Below, in pieces: positions 36,936 through 48,645 of a stretch of 64,000 nt of DNA. Position 1 is the first letter of the stretch; each line of letters begins with the position of its first letter. This DNA comes from Taxillus chinensis (Eukaryota > Streptophyta > Magnoliopsida > Santalales > Loranthaceae), in the NCBI GenBank assembly GCA_023512835.1, contig CM042086.1:21335029-21399028 (forward strand), given 5' to 3'. Below the pieces are notes generated by a model. The model was not told the origin of the DNA. It did not search any database and saw only the letters and a list, made by a program, of their open reading frames with translations. Made by a program: the position numbers and the translations under genes.

Positions 36936-38255
36936 GGCTGGTAAAGAAAAGCATGTAAAGAAATTTACAAACAGGAGGTGGTAATATCTAATAACTAAAT
37001 TCAATTGTACAGGAAAATATAAAGATGGAAAAATTATATATCCAGCAAATAAGAAACATGATGCACACGTATATAAAAGGATGAGTACATGCAGTTTACC
37101 ATAACCCCAATACGAGAGGTACGCCACACTCGCAATGTGAAAGAAATGGAAGTTCTGATGCTGCTACAAATCCAACAGTGCTCTCTTGCTGTAATTGCCC
37201 TCACTCCTCTTCTCTGTTTTCTTCTAGTTCTCTTGTCATTCTTAGTCTAGCTTTTCTTCTCTCAGTTTTTTAAATTGATCACTAATTTTTGTCTTTTCTT
37301 TTTTTGACTATTGAATATATGGAGTACAATTTTAGGAAAAGAAATAACAAGTAAAGTGTAATCACACTTAATGACGAACAGTATTAGTCACGGAATGTTA
37401 AGCACCTAAAATTAGTAATTCAAAGATATAAAGTGATTGATAGTGATGTCACTTAAGTGGATAAATGATGAGAATTTTGTGCATCCGTAATATGCTATTG
37501 AGTCAAAAGAAAAATTTTATAAAATAATTGTTAAATTTTCATTGTTATATGAAATAAAGTATTGGACTAACAAGAAATAACATAAAAAAAATAGTGTGAT
37601 TGAGATTCCAATGTTAGAATGGATGTGTTGGAAGACTAGAATAAACAAGACTATAAATGAGTATATTCGCAATGTCGCGGGTAGTTCTAATCGAAGATAA
37701 AGATTAGAGGAAATCACTTAGTTGGTTTGATTATTTAGAATGTAAGTTAATGAATGCATTCGTTATGAGATTAGAAAAAATTAATATTAAACAAAATAAA
37801 AAATTAAATAGAATATTGAAAATAACTTCGATGGAAGTAATAATAAAGAATATAAAATTACTAGATTTAAAAGGAAATGATCTGTGTATTTGATCGAATG
37901 TAAAATTTTTATTTGTCCTTGTTTATATAGTTGATCTCATTTTATTTGGATTAGGTTAGTTTGGTTCGATTTTTTTTCCTTTATTTTCTCAGCTATCCAT
38001 GATTGTCTTTTTTTCTTGTTCCATTTGAGTTCATGGGTGTTGATTCTTCTACAAGTTTTGCATTGCATTAGTTTCAACAATTTACCAATCTTCAAATAAT
38101 CATGCTAAAATGTTTTCTCTTTGATTTTTTGTAAAAAGTTTACCAAGTCATGACTTTCACAACTTGCTTGTTGTCATCGTGCCACTCGTGTCCTTACTGT
38201 TTCAATTTTCTGTTATGTGGCATACGTAAAATCGTGTTTTCCTTACTTCCTGCAG
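36936..38255. other. AT-rich DNA upstream of the DUF1138 gene
   Basis: No conserved frame is seen. A pyrimidine-rich patch at 37190-37260 could be leader or intron sequence of the downstream gene. A splice acceptor (CTTACTTCCTGCAG) ends at 38255. Confidence 0.4.
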
Positions 38256-38271
38256 TATTTTAAGTTCTAAC

Positions 38272-38600
38272 ATGGGAACTGCGAAGTACATCATAGGTTC
38301 CGTTGCAGCATCAATTGCAATAGGCTTCGCTTGTGATTATGTTATTTCTGATATGAAGATATTTGGAGGTGAGTTTGGTTGTGTGCTTGCTGCTCTCTCA
38401 CCTCATGCTTATGCCATGCACTTTGATAATAGGGGTGGTTTCATCGTCCACTAGGAACAACCCCCAGAACTGTTTCTAAGGAATGGTGGGAGGAGACTGA
38501 CAAGAAGTTCCAGGCATGGCCTCGCACGGCTGGACCTCCTGTTGTGATGAACCCGATCCGTCGACAGAATTATATCGTAAAGGCCAAGCCTGAACCATGA
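38272..38600 (+). CDS. OZI1: Small DUF1138 / ozone-induced protein 1-like, two coding exons
   Basis: Coding exons 38272-38368 and 38455-38600 join (GGAG|GTGAGT ... CCACTAG|GAAC) to give an 80-residue protein, the normal family size. It begins MGTAKYIIGSVAASIAIGFA, a hydrophobic N-terminal segment (residues about 5-25) that is likely a membrane anchor. The conserved core follows: SDMKIFGGTTP, EWWEETDKKFQAWPRTAGPP and VVMNPIRRQN. This is the DUF1138 family, which includes Arabidopsis OZI1, a gene found through ozone and stress induction; biochemical function is not firmly known. The 86-bp intron is short. A splice acceptor 16 bases before ATG indicates a spliced 5' UTR with its first exon upstream, position unknown. 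The 3' UTR probably includes an AATAAA near 38863-38868. The gene looks intact. Confidence 0.8.
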
Positions 38601-39785
38601 TGATGCGCATCGTTATAACTCATGTATTCCCTATGTTGTTGAATGCCCGTGTTTTGTAACCTGTGTATCTTATATGCTATGATGTTTGGTGCACGCGGCT
38701 CAATATATAAGTGGGTAACAGGCGGAGCTTGCATTTCAGCTGCACGGCCTCTACTTGCTCATCGAATTTTATTGGTTTTTCTTTGGTTGTGCATGCAGGC
38801 TCCACCCACCAACAAAGCCTATATATATGTGTGTGTGTGTCCGTTTCCCACTTCTGATTTCTGAATAAATAATTTCTGGGGCAGTTCTCATTGAGCCCAT
38901 AATACTTTTATCCCTATTATATTTCCTACTTATAGCCTATATGGCTTAGGGTAATGACCTTGATGATTGAATGAAATTCATTCAAATTGAAGATTTAATT
39001 CTCAAATCAATGTGAGAAGTATCATTATTTCACCTCTCATTCCTCCTTAAGGCATTTTGCTTCTTTTCTTTTCATTTTTTGGTTTGATTTGTGTTATAAT
39101 TAGGCTGTTTACAATTTTAGACGAAATATGTTAGGGGTTTGAGGGGTTATATATATATATGTCTGGGTGTGTATATATATCTCCTATATATAGAGGATGT
39201 GATATTACTATCTTATCGTGAAAATCTTTAATTTGAACTGTCAGATTAAAATTTAATGGTTCATATTAGACTTTTATTTCACTATAGTAGATTCACTATA
39301 GTGGAATTATAGTTAAATGAAATTTTAATATAGATTGTTGGTTGTAAGATCTAATGATTAAGATTAAAGTTCTTTATTGTAGCAAAAATTTATATGTATA
39401 TATGTATATATGTATGTATAATTTAAATAGATATGATTTTGTTCATGCAAATGGAAATGTTGCTGTGATTAGTTTAAAATGATAAAAATAAATTCCATTG
39501 AAATTATTAGTTTAACACCTTCTTGTTATTAAAGATTTTTTGTCAAATTTTTTTTGTCATAGAAAAACAATACCTTAGACAGGTTGAATACCATAAAATC
39601 TTCTATAATTCCAAAATTATTATAATAACCCCCTTCATTTTAAAAGTTTAAATTAACTTAAAAAAGTTTCGGAAGATCCTCTATAACTCAATTAAGACAC
39701 TAATAAGGCTTTCTAAAAGTTAGTTAGATCTAAAATTATGTACTTTACAAGTTTAGATCGTACACAATAGAAGAGAGAGACAAAT
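38601..39785. other. 3' UTR and AT-rich intergenic DNA
   Basis: After the stop there is likely 3' UTR to about 38890 (TG repeat at about 38829-38840, AATAAATAAT). The rest is AT-rich with TA-type runs at 39150-39200 and 39390-39420. No gene is seen. Confidence 0.4.
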
Positions 39786-40566
39786 GCGTGTTTGGTTCTT
39801 ATATTTGGAAACATTTTTTCATTTTCAAATATAGAAAACATCTTACTTTTTTTTGTTTGGTTTGTGTTTTCAGAATTAGTTTTTAAGAACACCTTGTTCT
39901 CAAATGCAAAAAAAAACAAGAGAACATCTTTTAGTTGTTTTTATTTTTATTGTTTTAAAACTGTTTTCATCTATGGCACCGTCGGACCCTCCCTCCCCCG
40001 CCGTTGGCCACCTCCCTTCAGCAGATCCGTCGACCTCAGCCCCCCCTGCCCACTACAACTACTCCCCCAGCCCCCCTACTAGTTACGACACCCCCCAAAC
40101 CCCCCTAGCCCACTGCGATGACTCCCCCCAGCCCCTCGTCGCCCAATCTGCTGCCCCCAGTTCCCCTTGCCGCTGCAACGACTCCTCCAAGCCCGATCCG
40201 CCACTCCCAGTCCCCCCTTCCCGCTGCAATGACTCCCCCAAGCCCCCCCCACCGCCCGATCTGCCGCCCTCAGCCTCCCATGCCCACTGCGACTATCCCC
40301 CCAGCCCCCACCACCCGATTCGCCACCCTCAACCCCCCCATGGCCCGCTACGCCTCCCTCTCCCCCCCGGGCCCCCCGCCGCCTCCCACAAACTGAGATG
40401 ACGTTGAAAGGCAAAATCCAGTTTTGATATAGAACACAACAAAAAAAGTGTATTCAATTATACAAAAAACAATTCTCAAATATAACTTTTAAAAACAATT
40501 TTTGAAAACCGAACCTGTTTTCAAAAATGTGATAGCTGTTTTCTGTTTTCAAAAACCGAACCCAAC
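39786..40566. mobile_element. Probable non-autonomous DNA element carrying a proline-codon repeat
   Basis: The left part (GTGTTTGGTT...GGAAACATTTTTTC) and right part (TGTTTTCAAAAACCGAACCC) have the weak inverted TTTGGTT/AACC ends common in plant hAT-type MITEs. In between, 39975-40400 is C-rich and made of degenerate repeats of about 60-66 bp (CCACTGCGATGACTCCCCC types). This gives a 142-codon Pro/Ser-rich open frame. A real protein is unlikely. No clear target duplication was found. Confidence 0.4.
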
Positions 40567-40692
40567 CCCCCTCTCTTTGGGCTTCTCTTTCAGGATTCGC
40601 TCCGCCTTACAGCCTTGCTTCCCATTGTAATACCCATTGTAGCACGTGTGTGGCCCAGCCCATACGGGCCGTCGGACTTGACATCATCCCAT

Positions 40693-40915
40693 GACATGTT
40701 TGTTTCACCTGTTTTCTGTTTTCATTTTCAAAATGTGATAGCTGTTTTTGAGTATAAAAAACATAAAATTGAAAATAATAAAATATTATTTTCATTCTTT
40801 AGGACATAAAAAATGAAAACAAGTTTTTGTTGTTTTCAATTTTTAATTTTTTGTACCCGAAAACAGTTATTACATTTTGAAAACGAAAACAGAAAACACC
40901 CCAACCAAACATGCC
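40693..40915. mobile_element. MITE with inverted arms of about 85 bp
   Basis: The left arm from 40693 (GACATGTTTG...CTGTTTTCTGTTTTCATTTTC) and right arm ending 40915 (GAAAACGAAAACAGAAAACA...CAAACATGC) are inverted over most of their length, leaving a loop of about 50 bp. The ends resemble the TTTGGTT class. The flanks match poorly, so target duplication is not proven. Confidence 0.6.
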
Positions 40916-40994
40916 ACCCCGATGATTAAATCCAATATTGTTAATTTAGACCTTTTAAATTTTATAAAAAAATTGTTTATTATTTGTTAAGATT

Positions 40995-41470
40995 TAGGGC
41001 TCCTTTACCCCCTCCCCGACGGCACCCCATCTGATGAAGCTAGAGACCCCGTTCGGAGCAGGCAAGAGTCCAAAGGTTCTGGCAGAGGCTAGTGGCCTCG
41101 GCCAAGGCGAGGAGGACAAGGATGGTGAAAGTGCCGCGGTGGGCGACATACTGATAGGTGAGGAATGCGAAGAGGTTGTCGATTTGGTGAGTGGTCTGAT
41201 GAGCCGATCGGGACAACACCTCCACTGCATTGTCATGGTTCTTCTGGATCCTATCGACAAACCCGAAGGTGGCGGCGAGGATCCAAATGGGGCTGTTGTA
41301 CGTGCTGTGGGGGAAGGACTACAAGGAGTTCTGGCTGGATATGTGGTTGTCAGATCGCAGTGGTGTGCGTTCATGAGGATGGAGTCATTGTGGCGTTCAT
41401 GCGGATGAAGGTGGCGGTGGCGGCCATCGTGGTAGGTGATGGTGGTTTCAGTTCTGTGGAGGTAAAAAGA
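40995..41470 (-). other. Unrecognised GC-rich coding-like fragment
   Basis: Composition is gene-like against AT-rich flanks. A minus frame at 41225-41040 reads RSAHQTTHQIDNLFAFLTYQ and continues into a hydrophobic stretch (TFTILVLLALAEATSL). Other frames overlap (41554-40994 minus, 41034-41408 plus) and are probably shadows. It may be a broken host-gene exon. I do not recognise the family. Confidence 0.3.
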
Positions 41471-43664
41471 ATTAGATATCAGAGCAAACCGGAGGAAGAA
41501 AAAATCTAATAAACTAATAAAATAATATGTAAAGAATAAATAGTAACTCTTCATTTATGAAGAGTTACTATAGTAATTTTCACACGTAAAGAGTCTGTTG
41601 GAGCACAAATTTAAAGTTTCACTTTCTACATGTAGATAATAAAGAGTGAGTTGGAATTGCTCTAAAAACAGTATTAATCAAGTCATATATGTTAATAAAA
41701 TATGACTCATTTATTTATAAATGAGTTATTAAAAATATTATTTATATATAGGTTTTTTAAAACAATATTAATCAAGGTTATAAAAATAGTAGATATATAT
41801 ATATATAGGATAATGCTAAACAGAAAAAAAAAGAAAGCAATACTCTTAATGGAAGCAAAATTTATTATAGCCGTCAGATTTCATTTAACTTGATCCAAAG
41901 GCTGAAAATAATTTGAAGGACACCAAAATTACCCTCTCATCTCCACGTCTTCTCCCTCATCATCCCCCAAAAAACCCTGCCGCCGACGACGCCTACCACG
42001 ATTTGCCTCTCCATCGCCATACCTCTATCACGTCTTCTCTCTTATCATCCCCCCAAAAAATCACGTCTTCTCTCTTATCATCCCCCCAAAAAATCTGCTG
42101 CCGACGACGCGCGTACCATGATTTGCCTCTCCATCAGCATACCTCTATCCCGCTGGACTTGCTTCCCGACAACGCCTACCACGGTTTGTCTCTCCATCGC
42201 CATACCTCTATATGTGTTTTTGTTGATATAGGTTATAAGTTGTATCTAGAGGCTGTAGGCTATATTTTGTAGTAGTTTGTAGGTTAAATATGTAGGCTAA
42301 ATTTTCAAAGGTATTTTGGTGGAATATTAGAGCCACGAGCTACACGGCAGGTTATGAATATGTAAGGAACCTCATGTCCCAAAGCTGTCAGCCGATACTG
42401 TACTATAATTCCCACTTTCTATTTTATTTTTTAAACACAATGTAATGCAGAGAATCTGAAGTTGAAAATCAAAGGCAATGATTGTAGAACTATCAATGCT
42501 TATTAATTGTGGAGAAGGTAAACTTTTTTTAAAATTTTTTATTTATAGAAGTTTCATTTGATCCATATGAAATGTTGTGTATATGTTTTTCTTGAAATAA
42601 TGTGTATATGTAATTGCATCAGTCATAGCAACATTGCAAAGCCTATGGGCTGCTGGAGTATATATTACAATGCAAATTAGTATATATTATTGTTTGTTGG
42701 GTGTGTTGGGTTTTATTTCAAATGTAGCGAAGTCTAAATAAAATGCTTCTATCACTAAAATGTTTTTTCTTTGAATTTGCAGCATACGAGCCTTTAAAAG
42801 TAAGATGATGAACATTAATTAGGAAGGCTGGACAATGCAATTTTATGCGGCATACATAATACAGGATCTTCAATTAATAACATGATCGTGCATTTGCGAA
42901 GGGAAATTTTTTTGATTTAATTTTGTATAAATAATGATCACAGTTGAGATTCTTTTGATTATGATTATGAAGTGTATGTGGTGTATTTGAATTTTGCTGG
43001 GTTGGCCATTGAATATGTACCAGACGCTAATGCTGCTTTAAGAGAATTTTATTTCTTGTGTTTTATTCTTTTGATTCTTTTTTTACGTAGCAGTCTTCTC
43101 TTTTTTCTTTATGTAATACGTTTTTTACTGCAACATTATATGCAATACCCTCTCTCTCCTTTTTATGCAATACAGTTGCTCTTTTTTTTCTATGCATGCA
43201 ACAGTTTTCTCCCCTACTTTTGTTTATGCAGTATACTTTTTTAAGCTATGCAACAGTATATATTTTTTTATCAGGTCATATCCCTCATTTTCTTCTCACC
43301 CACTATGCTTTGTTCTTCTCTTTTCGTTTATATAGTTTTTTCTTTCCTTCCTCTCCCGTTTTTTTACGTTTTAGTATTCTTTTCATCTTGTTGTCCTCCC
43401 TCTTTTCAATAGGGCCAGTTACAATCATTTTAAAAAATGTCATGACATTACAACAATAAAAGCAGTTTCATATTTTATTGATGACTTAGTAAGAACAACC
43501 TACATAGGTCATTAATCAATTTAGTTATGATCATCACATCATAGTTATCACCTCAAAGACAAATTCTAACTTGGATTTTCCTAGGAGATGAAGGCCTAAC
43601 TATTTCAATTTACTGACCCTTGCGAAATTCACATTGAAGCAACAAATTTATTCTGATCTAGATT

Positions 43665-43750
43665 TTTACAATAGCATCGATTCCACAATCAATAAAGAAA
43701 AGACATCATATGCCAACAGTAAATTTACAATAGCATCGATTCCACAATAA
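43665..43750. repeat. Direct repeat inside the long-TIR element
   Basis: The string ACAATAGCATCGATTCCAC occurs near 43668 and 43729 about 61 bases apart. It is a small internal duplication. Confidence 0.7.
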
Positions 43751-44727
43751 AATTATCATCTTTATTTAAAATGGTTGAAATGGTTTTGCGTTATACAACA
43801 ACAAAACCAATTACAGGATTGCACATTAAAACCCATATATGTAATCCACTATATCTTCCAAACTATGTGGTTGGGAAATGGTCAAGATACATTTTCTCTA
43901 AGTTGTATGAGGTTTCATAATGTTAGTTGTGCTTATCTCAGCCATACATCCATTCATGATGATTTCTTCCAACACGAAATGTGCCGTCTTCGATTGAAAC
44001 ATGATATCTAGTTCCCACTGCATAGGTGAAAAGACAATAAATAAGAAATCAATCGATCAGTGCACGCAATTATTTTTACAAATTTAAATGAGTTTTGGGT
44101 GAATTAGTTGATAATCTACTAAGAGATCAATCGATAAATCAAGACATACAAATAAATACAAAAAACATAGAATTGTAACATTGCAATTTTGTCTAAATTT
44201 GTGTACAATTCTATATATCCCCTATTCCAATATAGTCTGTATCAAATTGAACACTTCTTTGCTTGAGGTATTCCGATGCTAAAGATTCATTCGATAAATA
44301 ATAAATTATATATCAAACCCCCTCAATAAAACATATTAAACTTGAATAAAATAATTAACCAAATCACACCATTATAAAAGCAACAACTTACCGGTGCCCA
44401 TGAAAACGCAACAATAAGACAACAAAACAAGTATTTATTTATGATATTTGCAAAAAATACTCAACAATAAAACAATATAATAAATAAAATAATAGAAAAT
44501 AACATTTGCCTACCTCAAGCTGCCTGTAAGGGTAATGAGGCAATTCATCTAGGGTTGGTGCTGCCGATGAACACCGAGGTCGTACGAGTGTCGTAAAGGC
44601 TCGATATAGGTGTGGTAGGTATCATCGGCGAGAGTAAGTCAAGCGCAGTAGAGGTAAGCTACACGATTCTTGGATAGACAATTAGGACGAGGGCCGATAT
44701 GGTTTGAGAAAGAGTCAAAGACGTTGT

Positions 44728-45000
44728 TGTCGGAAACATACACAGAACTCGATGTACGCAGCAAGGTGGTGTTGGAGACGGGCTTTCGTCCAGATGGAGG
44801 CGTCGTCAGCAAGAGCAACAGCGGTAGCGATGCGTCAGGAGGAGATAAGTAATGGGACGAGATTTGTTGTTGTCGGAAACGTACGCACAACTCGATGTAG
44901 GCAGCAAGGTGCTGTTGGAGACGGGCTTTCGTCGAGATGGAGGTGTTGTCGGCAAGAGCAGCAGCGGTAGCGATGCGTCAGGAGGAGATAAGCGACGTCA
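44728..45000. repeat. 143-bp direct repeat, about two copies
   Basis: The string TGTCGGAAAC begins at 44728 and again at 44871. Downstream text (GCAGCAAGGTG, GGAGACGGGCTTTCGTC, AGCGGTAGCGATGCGTCAGG) recurs at the same spacing with a few substitutions. The copies lie next to the right inverted repeat of the 3.4-kb element. Confidence 0.85.
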
Positions 45001-45230
45001 AGAGGAGATAAGCAATGGGGCGAGATTTGTTTTTCCTTTCTTTTTTGAAGACGTGGTAGGCGTCGTCGGCAGGGTTTTTTGGGGGATGATAAGGGAGAAG
45101 ACGTGGAGATGAGAAGGGTAATTTTGGTGTCCTTTAAATTATTTTCAACCTTTACATCAAGTTAAATGAAATCTGACGGCTGTAATAAATTTTGCTTAGT
45201 ATTGCTTTCTTTTTCTGTTTAGCATTACCC

Positions 45231-46524
45231 TGTATATATATATAGGGTAATGCTATATGGGGGGGGGTTAATAAATATATATATATCTTGGAGGTGTTAA
45301 TTTTTATTTTTTTATTTATAAATGAGTTATTATAATATTAGTAAAATTTGTTTAAAACAATAGAGTCATAGTTTTATATTAATGTGTTGCTAATATATAA
45401 TATAAAATCTCTACTATAGTAGGTGTGAAGTAACAAATTATATGATCAGTTAATATAGTCACATATTAATCTAATTTATATCATTGATAATAATATATAA
45501 TTATATATATAATATAAAATGTATAATTTAATTAATTAAGTCATATGAATCTATTAGATTAATATAAATTTATAAAGTCTGATATATATAAATTAGATGA
45601 TATAGTCATATAAAGCATGATGTTATTCATATAAAGTATGACTTATGATTGTTAATGGACAAATATTTTATATTATACAATCATGGGTCTGGTATGATTT
45701 AAAAGTGATTAATAAATTAACTGACTAATATATATCATGAGATTTCTTATACACACACACACACAAAGAGAGAGTTATGCTTCTATTCCGTCACTTCGAT
45801 ATATATACTTATAATCAACAGACTCGTATATATAGCCATGTTTTTCGTGTCCATCAATATTTAGATTTAATTTGTAATACTACTTGCTCATAAAGTGTTA
45901 ACAATGAAGATGTTAATTACAATAGTGGTAAATAAATTATTCGGTTGTTAAAAAGTTGTCTAAGATTTAGTTATATGAGGAATTGGTTAACTTTTGATGC
46001 TTTTATATTATTATTTGTGGCCTATATGCTGCTAATTGCAGTTTGAAATAACAATGTCTAAATATGAATTACAATAATTTTAACAATTTGTATCTTGCGC
46101 CTCCTCTCAAAAAAAAAAAAAACTTTCTGGATCCATTCCTGTGTCCAATTAATTGTGTTTATTATTAAATATAAGTTTTGGAGCCTATGACTCTCTATCT
46201 TAATATTAAGTTCCAAATACATAATATAGATGCTCTAACCTTCTCTTTAAGCAATTTCCTAATGTAAATACATTGTGTTTTATACAGCTTGACTTCTCAT
46301 TTTTACTTGATTCAACTACTATACGATTAAAATTAAGAGAAACTAAAGACTCTCCCTTACCTGAACTAGGAGCTAAGGACTCTCTCTTTTCCCCTGAAAT
46401 CCACACCTTCTTTTCATCCAACCATAGTTATTCCTATTCCCTATTACGAAGCTCTCCCTAAAGAGGGATAATAGAGATGTCTTCATAAAAATAGGATATC
46501 TACTTACAAAATTGAACATGTTTT
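45231..46524. other. AT-rich intergenic DNA
   Basis: Just after the long-TIR element a second GGGTAATGCTATAT string (about 45244) resembles its terminus. Otherwise TA-rich DNA with no gene; short runs of CA and GA are near 45750-45775. Confidence 0.45.
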
Positions 46525-46790
46525 GCTCTTATACCAAGTAGAAAAGAATATAGGAGAAATAATTCTTTCTTATATTTTATTGAGTGAATACAACCATGTA
46601 TATATAAAAAAATAGTTAGACCTAACGTTACAAGCTGTAATATAGAAAAATAGTTAAACCTAAAATAATAATAGTTCAACTGTGTTAAATAGGTTTCTTG
46701 TAAGAAAGTTTAAAAGAATAAAAGATTATAGTTTGACGGTGATACTAATCCCCCCCCCCCCCCCAAGTATTATGGTTGTTGAGTTGTTGT
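46525..46790 (-). mobile_element. Antisense LTR remnant with adjacent primer site
   Basis: GCTCTTATACCA at 46525-46536 is the reverse complement of TGGTATAAGAGC, a one-base variant of the plant tRNA-Met primer site. The bases to its right (CTTATATTTTATTGAGTG, then TATAT) look like the 3' part of a Copia-type LTR in minus orientation. A C16-type homopolymer is at about 46749-46764. No coding part was recognised. Confidence 0.45.
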
Positions 46791-46889
46791 CTAGTGGGAA
46801 CCTACATTGTTTCAAACAACCTAAATGGAGCCTAAACAATTCAAATGAAGCCTAAATAATTTACACAAAGTGTGCAGAATGAATCAGAA

Positions 46890-47090
46890 CACCAAACACC
46901 ACAAAAATAGGGTAACTCATGTCGACTTGCCACGACCGAACTTAGCCATAAGCGACAGAACCTCAAATTTCAAATTTGGCTCAAGTACAGTCAAGACAAT
47001 AGTATCAATAGCTATATTAACGTCTACATATCTTCAACATCGAATAATGATCATCTCAAAAGATTATCAAAATACGAGTCTTTATGGCTA
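46890..47090 (-). mobile_element. Antisense LTR end fragment, solo-LTR family
   Basis: AAAATACGAGTCTTTA near 47070 and ATGATCATCTCAAAA repeat the 5' end of the solo LTR at 7980-8020. Only about 200 bp are left. Confidence 0.5.
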
Positions 47091-47132
47091 GGCACACATC
47101 AATTTTTATTAAAAATACTGAAACATGCACCA

Positions 47133-47136
<4 letters not shown>

Positions 47137-47177
<41 letters not shown>
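47137..47177. repeat. TA microsatellite
   Basis: An uninterrupted TA run of about 40 bases. Confidence 0.95.
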
Positions 47178-47180
<3 letters not shown>

Positions 47181-48289
47181 TAGTATATATTTAGGTAATT
47201 TTAGTAAGAGATAGGATATATTTGGTCCCTTCTGTACATGTTTTTTTTTCTTTGATTCCATGATGTTTTACTTTGAAGTTGAACTTCAAATTCTTATTTT
47301 GTAAAATAAATTGTTAGATAAGGTAGAGAATGTATTTTTTGGGGCTCACAAAAATTAAAAAAGAAAATGAAAAAAAAGTATGATGGACCCAAGTAATCAA
47401 GTAGACAAACGAGAGACATAAAAAATTAATTAATTTAAAAACAGAAAAATGTGAAAAGATGTTTTGAAAAATAACCTACTTTATTCAAATGAATACTAAT
47501 TGAAATTCAATGTACTAAACCTAATTTCTATATGTGGAGCCTACGTTTTTTATTTCTAAAAACAAAATAATGTTGGATTTAGTGTGGTACCAAACACTGC
47601 AATTCGAGATCAAGCCGAGATTAGCACCAGCGAATTCGAAGTCCTTTAGTATATGTTTTTGTTTTTATATTTTCGTTTCTAACTTTTCACTTTATTGGAT
47701 TTGCAGTTTGAATAATGATAGATTTTGTATTTTAATTTTTTTTCTTAAATTAAGAACTATAAAAATTTAAAAAATAAATATGATGGATCCGATTTTTTTT
47801 TTTAAGAAAATAATAAAAAAATGAATTCCAAAAAAAGTGAATTTTTAAATCAGAAAATAATTGGAATTTTTTTTTGAAAAACAATTTACTTTATTTAAAC
47901 CTGTACTTAAATAATCATTACAAATTAGTATACCAACATCATTTTTGTTTTTCAGACATGCGTTCTTTATTTCTCAAAACAAAATCATCAAACACCCTAC
48001 TAGTATTACTCATTTGGAAATGTGTTTTTTCTTTGTTTTGAGTTTCGTTTATGTCTTTGTCAATTACAAATAAATCATGGCTCGTTTAAATATGGAATGA
48101 ACTTCGTATTGCTTTTCGAAGTTGGAATTATTTGTGGACAAAACACTTACACAAGATCAGTAGCTCATAAGCTAACTTCAAGTTAACATTCACTTAAAGA
48201 TCAATTAAGACCCAATGAACTTCGTATTGCTTTTCGAAGTTAGAAGGTATTAAATATTTAGTCTTGTCTTTTATTCCGGAATAATATTA
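47178..48289. other. AT-rich intergenic DNA
   Basis: No gene is seen. The string AATGAACTTCGTATTGCTTT with following TCGAAGTT occurs twice (about 48095 and 48215). Confidence 0.45.
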
Positions 48290-48645
48290 TGCCGGGCGCT
48301 TCAGGAGGTCATGAATTTGTGGATAGCAACATGTGGGACAGCAGAACATGGGCTGTGGCGGCGCGCGTAAGGTTGTCAATGGAGATGCGGCGTTTCTGAT
48401 TGACCCATTTCTGAAGATGCTGCAAACTTCTGGAGTATGCCAGGAAGATGGGCTTCTCCATAAGAGCATGACATGTCATAGGCGGTGACTTTGAGTAATC
48501 GAGAGAGGGTTTCGTGGTGCGAAGCATGCGCTTATGGAAAGACAAGACCCTCCCTCCACGGCCAATCACAAGAGAAGGGGGGATCGAAGTCAATATATAA
48601 TAAGGTTGGCTGCACAAGGGATGGGGACAAATGAATTGTGACAAA
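48290..48645 (-). pseudogene. Unrecognised coding-like fragment
   Basis: A minus-strand frame (48644-48309, 111 codons) reads GRGGRVLSFHKRMLRTTKPS and HALMEKPIFLAYSRSLQHLQ with a composition more balanced than its flanks. It ends MLLSTNS and stop. It has no obvious start context and ends abruptly into AT-rich DNA. It could be an exon or gene fragment; I cannot name it. Confidence 0.3.

Larger units (their letters stand above)
41808..45230. mobile_element. 3.4-kb non-autonomous element with about 190-bp terminal inverted repeats
   Basis: The left end GGATAATGCTAAACAG... (41808 to about 42000) is the inverse of the right end ...CTGTTTAGCATTACCC (about 45055-45230) with high identity over about 190 bp, including GCCGTCAGATTTCATTTAAC and GGACACCAAAATTACCC. 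Long inverted repeats suggest a Mutator-like element. Flanks are TATATATATA and TGTATATATA, so a target duplication is possible but low-complexity. The inner ends are GC-rich with local duplications (CACGTCTTCTCTCTTATC at 42030-42090; 143-bp repeat at 44728-45000). The middle is AT-rich. No transposase is seen. Confidence 0.75.

Noticed and set aside
40118..40396. Proline-rich protein gene
   Set aside because: It is a degenerate C-rich repeat without start context, introns or family match, inside an element.
42972..43459. Phe/Leu-rich membrane-like frames
   Set aside because: They come from T-rich low-complexity DNA inside the long-TIR element.
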